Source of the DNA: Schistocephalus solidus
Lineage: Eukaryota; Platyhelminthes; Cestoda; Diphyllobothriidea; Diphyllobothriidae
Length of the DNA: 64,000 nt
Reading direction: 5' to 3'
NCBI GenBank assembly: GCA_017591395.1
Contig: WEDG01004631.1
Span: 82,447-146,446, forward strand
The position numbers and the translations under genes are program-made. The notes under the pieces were generated by a model that saw only the letters and a program-made list of their open reading frames with translations, searched no databases and was not told the DNA's origin. Positions 58,728-64,000 of the stretch are shown here, one piece after another. Positions within the stretch are counted from its first letter, which is position 1; each line of letters opens with the position of its first letter.

Positions 58728-59150
58728 TTGCCGACAAAGACAAGGGAGAATGGACTGGTCATTTCTGGCTTCAGCCTGTCATATCCAACCCCAGGTGGTG
58801 CCCCACCCGTAGATTGTAAGCGCTAACTGTTGATCTGAAATCCAATGTCTTGACCCTTTAGTCACGGGCTCGTTTTCTTGCCGATTTAGAAGGGGAATAT
58901 TGACTTGTGTTCATCTATGAACGTTCACCGATCGCTAATGGGCCTTACCGAACGGGTTTGGCAGGATTGGCTGACGACGTCTTATAAGACAGAAATGGCC
59001 ATTACAGTCTCCCTTGTCTTTACTGGCAATATTCACCTGCTTCTTCTACTACTAGGTGCTGTGCGGCTGCTGGTGGGCCTCGGAAGTGAACCTCAAGGCA
59101 TAATTGGGACGCGTGAGTTCCGTTAACGATCGCTGAGCGTTCATCAACGA
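58728..59150. repeat. SINE-H fold-back, head variant B
   Basis: Minus unit 58728-58952 (tail CCGACAAAGACAAGGG, body with part of the ribozyme deleted, head, 5' segment CACCGATCGC). It switches to a plus body at about 58955 (ribozyme 58965-59009, tail) and then runs head-to-tail into a new 5' segment (59055-59150). Confidence 0.78.
58965..59009 (+). ncRNA. SINE-H hammerhead motif with covaried stem II
   Basis: GATTGG (58965-58970)/ACAGTC (59004-59009): five of six positions paired. Core CTGACGA 58971-58977. Stem II GTC (58979-58981)-TTATAA-GAC (58988-58990): the middle G-C of other copies is T-A here. GAAA 58992-58995, stem III ATGGCCAT, ATT triplet. Confidence 0.62.
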
Positions 59151-62100
59151 ATGCAGTGAAAGAAGCCCCTGCAGCATATGTAAAAGATGTTGAAGTCACA
59201 TCAGGATGCCAACATTTAAATGAGAGGATCTCTGTGGCACCAGTTAAGTTGAATGAATTTTTTCATTGATTTGCAAAGCCTTTATAAATTTAAATATATT
59301 TCATACAGGACTTACAAAAGACTTTTTTCTTGCACTTATTCTTTGGTAAATAAACTCTTTTTTAGAATTCGTTCATATAAAGGACCTGATTTAAAATTAG
59401 TTGTGATTTTTAATGGTTTTCAAAACCGAAAGGTAACCCCTGAGTAAGACGTAATTTCCTACGCGATTATTGGCCATATTGAGAGCCCAGTTACTGGCTA
59501 AAAGGCTATTGGCTGCTACCTGTGCTGTTAATATGGTAAATAATTTCAAAGGGAATACAACTGACTGCCTTTTGTCAGCTTTTGAATATTACGCGGATCT
59601 CAATTAACTAGATATTTTTTTGTATTTCGCAGTTGTTGCATGAGTCAGAACAGATCCCCATTTAAAAGTCAGCATTTTCTTGTGATTTAAATATTTGGGG
59701 ATTATACGGCAAACTTATAAATAATGAAAATCTACTTAATTAATATTTTTCTTATCGAAAATGCACTTTCGACGTTTTGTTAAAATTGCATGAGCTAGTA
59801 AATCTATTGTTTGTACCCAGAAGCAAAATGTTTTAAAATAACCCAGGACAAATACGTGGTTCCTTTTCGATGCCTTACCTCTTTGCCTAAATTATTGACG
59901 AACTCTGAGCAACTCGCTTGCAAGATTTAGTGTTGGATGGCTCGTAAACTACCGGTTTATCTCCCTCAATCAGCAGTTTTATTTTAGCTCTTTAATATCA
60001 AACTCAGAGACTTGGTTTAAAGTGATTAGCTTAATAAATTGCACACAGCATCTTCTGTTAAATGAATATCCCGTTGGGTTGGTTTGGTTAAAAACTATTT
60101 ATCAAAACGGGTAAATGCCTACAATAAGAATCCACAACCACGTTTGTAGGTAGAAATAATTCCATTTTTCACGTCAGAATATGAAAGCCAATAAGATATT
60201 ATATTAATAACCTAAAGGTAGAGGATATTTTGAATTTTAATTTGCGGACCAAATGTTTCATAAGTGTACAATTACAAATGATCTAGATTGAGAAGTTATG
60301 ACGGACATGGATCACTTTGCGCAGGGAACTCTGCTTCACTCAGGGCAGTTGAAGTACGTGGGCATGGCGTAAAAATGAGGGAAACGCTCCAAAGCCGGTA
60401 AAGGAATAAATTGAAATGTTAGACCATGCATTTCAATAGGGACTAAGCGAACTGCAACCATCTAACTTAAAGCTATACGGAAATCATTAAATTTCTCTAT
60501 GTCTCCGGTTTCAATGAAATAATCTTACAAATAACTGAATTGGTTTCTTCAGCGATTTAAAGACGCCAACCGATAAAACTATTTTGTAATCCCTTTTTAA
60601 GTCGTCTTTTCTATTTGTATCATGCCATAAACATCAAACCATGAAATCACTTTAACCCGGTTTATAAAAATTCTTGACTTATTTTTCAATTGCGATTATA
60701 CCCATTTTTTAATTTTCGAAATCAATTTATCTGTTTGCGCCACAAAATAGTGTTTCTGTGTTCTATGTTTTGCTTTCTAACGTAATATTGCATTTAATAA
60801 CCTTTAAGTGGTGAGCACGACACACAACTAAAGGTGTATTTCAACTCCAAGATATATTTCTCTCGGACTAGCTGTTACGCGGACTCTTTGGTTTCCTTAA
60901 GCTAGTTTGAGATGGCACCGATTCAATCGCGGTTTAATTAGCTCTGAGGACTTCGTTTAAGCTTCCCTGTTTTGTTCATTCGCAATCGTGCGGCCGGCAA
61001 TCGTCACTTTTCTCATACCGATATTCTTCTTCAGGTCAACCGTCTTCTATAATTAGGAAAAACTGAGCGTTCCCCACGAACGTTTAATCTGCGTCTGCAA
61101 GGCCGCATAATTTAGCCCAAATGTAAACACACAAGTCTTGGTTATTTGGCATTGTAGATGAGGTATTAGAGGCGTCCATCGATTTAGAGCCAAACCCTTA
61201 CAGCCACACGCTTTTTATCCTGCCGTAGTCATCTTGTTCACCGACTTATTCCAAATAGTATTAGTCAAAATTTCGTTGTGTTACAAGGTTATGCGATCCA
61301 TGACCCTTCCAGGTCCAAACATATAGCTGAAGCTTGCATGGAGGACTTTCTAATAACAGGCAACTCTAGGTACGTTCTAAACCAGGATGGAAAGGATTTT
61401 GTAATCCCCTAGGATCGGAAGTAAATTCAGGAACGATCGGATATTTGGCCCCGCCAAGTTTTCTCTTCAAATTATTTATGTCGTTCAGGCAGGTTTATGT
61501 GCACTCTCCTTCCCTTACTCTCACTACCCATCACACTTGCCGTACGGGCTGACTTTGGGCTCCTTATAAGAGGATTTTTAGGGTTTTCAGAGGGCGGAGT
61601 AAGCCTAGTGTTAGGCTTAGTGATTGGTTCTTATAAAAGTTGTAATGCTCAATTGCCTTGTCAGTCGCGGCCATCACATGAGTCAGATAATTGAATTGGT
61701 TATCACTGAATGGAGCTTCTTTACCTGGTTGGTCATTTTCTACCAATTTGGACTACCTAAAATTGCGTGCTTCTATTGTTACATTTTTTGGTATTTAAGG
61801 AATTTGATGACAGATATGTCGTTTTTGATCTCCTGTTTCCAAAAACTAACTATTTGTCAGTTTCTTTCAACCCATCCATCCAAACTCTGATTCAGCCATT
61901 ATCGTATCACAGGAATTCTTACCTCCTATTTCGTGCGTGGGGATACATATTCCATCGTTGCGTTGATTCAATTGTAAAGATAACACTTGCGGCCTCAGTT
62001 GCACGGTGTAAGGCAGCTTCCGAATTCACGTTAGTTGCTGACTTTCAAGCCTTTTTTTCTGTTTGAGACGCAAAATTGTTAACCGGCAATATTCAGTTGT

Positions 62101-62384
62101 TGTGTGGTGTGGCAGCAGCTTACGATTTTACTGCGCCTTGTGTGTGATACGTCGTCAGTGACTGAAGATGTTGTATGAACTGACTAATAACTTATGCATT
62201 ATTTTCTTAAACGCTTTGTTTATTCGTCCTCATGGAGTTCGTAGCAGGAAATGCCCCGTCAGCGTATGCCGTTCTGAATACAACTCCTTATTTAGTAAAT
62301 TGCATGCAATATTTTCGTACACAAATAATTTATTTAATGTGTTTTGTGACAGAACTGAACAACTTACCTGAATATTCAGAAGAA
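59151..62384. other. No gene recognised
   Basis: AT-rich. Overlapping open frames at 61497-62066 have no motif I know. Confidence 0.45.
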
Positions 62385-62700
62385 CAGTACTAGCAAAGAT
62401 AAGAGAGATTGATTCGCCAGTGCTACCCAACCCCAGGTTGTGCAACACCTCGAATTCGAACTCGCCAATTGCGGAGTAGGAGTCCAACGTCTAATCCTCT
62501 GCGCCACGGGGTCGTTGTCTTGCCGGTTGCGATCGGTAATATTAACTTTGATGGATGGATGCTCATCAATCGTCTGAGCTCCTCCATTTCTTTCTCACTA
62601 GTGTTCTTCTGCCTATAATAGTAGCCACTGTGGGGCGGCTGTTGGGGCTCGAGTGTGAGCTCCAATGCAGAGTGAGTGCCGTAACTGATCAGTGAACGTC
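62385..62700. repeat. SINE-H pieces: minus head copy lacking the ribozyme, plus tail and 5' segment
   Basis: Minus copy 62385-62570 with a recognisable head (on minus GCGCAGAGGATTAGACG, B box GAGTTCGAATTCG) but with the ribozyme replaced by a short deletion joint (GATTGATTCGCCAG). Plus tail and 5' segment at 62607-62700. Confidence 0.65.
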
Positions 62701-62959
62701 AGCACGTGAAGTGGCAAATTCACCTTCCTGAAGAGGATGCGCTGTATGAGCAATGTTAATTTAGGCATTAATGCTATAAAAGAGACAGGAAATCTGCGTT
62801 TTGCTTCATTTCACAGTAAATGCAATCTTACGCAATAATAATGGGAGATTTATAAAATGCAAGGGAAAGTGACTAATAAACAGCTAACGGGCAGACAGAA
62901 GCTAGTACAATTTTAGCAGTCGTCACTGAAGGCTGAAAAGTCGTTTCTCGAAGGCAAGG

Positions 62960-63535
62960 CATCGACATCGCTGACTTGCTACCTTTGCAATGTAGGGAGG
63001 GTTTAAGCGAGGCGTGATCCAGACTCCCAGGTCCTTATGGGCATCCAACTTCCTTCAATGGTATGATACTTAGGCGCAAAACCGCAGGATTCAAAAGGTA
63101 TTGCCTTTTCCGACTGTATGATGTCGCACTTGCCTCATTTATCGGAAAGACCCAGTCCTCTGACCATTTTGGAGTCGATTAAAGTTTGCATGCACGTTTT
63201 CTTCGTAGCCGCAGTTTAAATAACGCGCGCAATTTTGAGATAATTCGACAAACATGGAAAATATCGCAGTCCAGTTGGCTGGCGCAATCGTTAGATAATG
63301 AACAAGGACCGAGAAATGTGCCTTGGGAAACACCACTCTTAACCTCAACATTAGCCGACTGTTTGATGCTGAGATAGACGGTTTGCGAGCAGCGAGTTGA
63401 AGGTTTTCTATCCGTGTCAGAAGTCGCTGTCTTTACTCAATGCCGCTGAGTTTAAAGAAGGTGGTTGTGCGGCAAGTTATCAAAAGCCATTTTGAAGTCA
63501 ATATAGACTGCATGCACCGGGGTGGAACGTAGTTG
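62960..63535 (-). pseudogene. Decayed LINE reverse transcriptase fragment (jockey/CR1-like)
   Basis: On the minus strand from about 63520: VHAVYIDFKMAFDNLPHNHL, which matches the RT motif with the first catalytic Asp in a YIDF-KAFD context. After a frameshift comes VEVKSGVSQGTFLGP (the GVPQGSxLGP motif, about 63300-63345). The YADD region is unrecognisable. A KDLGVWITPRLNP-like block (about 63005-63045) is typical of the segment after the palm in non-LTR elements. Stops and frameshifts show that it is dead. Class is by motif; clade is a guess. Confidence 0.65.
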
Positions 63536-64000
63536 AAAAGAGCGAACACCGGAAAATAACTCTCGGTGATTTTGGAGACGAAACTGTTGGCCGTTAGGAA
63601 GGGGCGTTTACAACGGCGAGCATTGCGGTGATCACCTGGATAATCACCGAAGTGGAAGATGATCTACCTTGCTGATTTCGGAGTCCGCCAAAAATTGGTT
63701 TTAAAGGCAGATAATCCTCCGGTCTGTTGCGGTTCGAAACAAAGGGATAATGTTCAGAACTACCTGGGCGCAGGTTCGGCTGATAAGACACTCACGGTGT
63801 TCACCATGATTGTGCAGATAGTTAAACAAGGCAGACCTCAGGAACACTCCGCATGGGAATTATGAGTGCATGAGACCACGGTTGAAAATAAAAATGCCTA
63901 AGGATGTTTACTTAACTATAGCAAGTAGTAATCTATATATCTACGTTTTTACAATGCCCTTTCAGCTTTTAGGTGTTGTTGTTGCACCAATATATCGATC
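63536..64000. other. Probably upstream LINE sequence or anonymous DNA
   Basis: May continue the same minus-strand LINE, but I cannot identify motifs. The plus and minus open frames at 63594-63865 overlap each other. Confidence 0.3.

Noticed and set aside
1..64000. CRISPR array, operons or prokaryotic genes
   Set aside because: No regularly spaced short repeats; short frames, introns and SINE/PLE/LINE content point to a eukaryote.

Overview
This 64-kb window looks like repeat-rich, intron-rich nuclear DNA of an invertebrate animal. There are no operons, the longest open frame is 196 codons, and simple repeats and decayed retroelements are frequent. The repeats (a tRNA-headed repeat with a CTGATGA...GAAA body, and Penelope-like elements with a GIY-YIG domain) resemble what I remember of flatworm genomes, especially diphyllobothriid tapeworms. 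That assignment is recollection plus inference and was not tested.

Layout. 0-6 kb: mostly anonymous DNA with one pair of ~105-120 bp inverted repeats (2284-3152). 6.25-7.1 kb: Penelope-like element (PLE) remnant with a GIY-YIG domain, followed by a hammerhead-like motif. 7.2-16.7 kb: many copies of a ~290-310 bp tRNA-headed repeat (called SINE-H here), one plausible first coding exon on the minus strand (13398-13614) and a second PLE-type hammerhead motif. 16.7-32 kb: mostly anonymous, with a few short splice-bounded exon candidates (19989-20135, 25889-25963, 29535-29700, 31802-31866) and two degenerate telomere-like tracts. 32.4-38.3 kb: a second dispersed repeat family (family 2), simple repeats and divergent SINE-H pieces. 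39.5-42.8 kb: dense SINE-H cluster with large palindromes, plus a PLE fragment. 43.7-47 kb: one exon candidate, a PLE-type hammerhead motif and another family-2 copy. 50.7-52.7 kb: a decayed minus-strand PLE with reverse transcriptase and GIY-YIG parts between inverted terminal segments, then SINE-H. 56.5-59.2 kb and 62.4-62.7 kb: more SINE-H arrays. 63.0-63.5 kb: decayed LINE reverse transcriptase on the minus strand.

Main result. Just downstream of its tRNA-like head, SINE-H carries a motif that folds as a minimal type I hammerhead ribozyme: CTGATGA, a short stem II, GAAA, a 2-4 bp stem III and an ATT cleavage triplet, closed by a 6-bp stem I and an outer GGG/CCC helix. Several copies keep the pairing through compensatory changes. 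Copies occur as head-to-tail units, so two ribozymes bracket a ~290-nt monomer, and as inverted head-to-head dimers. The PLE remnants carry a second hammerhead class, with GAAACGTC and a stem II that also covaries. I infer that SINE-H is a non-autonomous, ribozyme-bearing retroelement, perhaps moved by PLE enzymes and perhaps through circular RNA. One feature argues against full activity: the pair next to the core in stem II (10.1-11.1) is C.A in most copies.

No complete protein-coding gene can be assembled from this window. The exon candidates rest on an open frame plus splice signals only.
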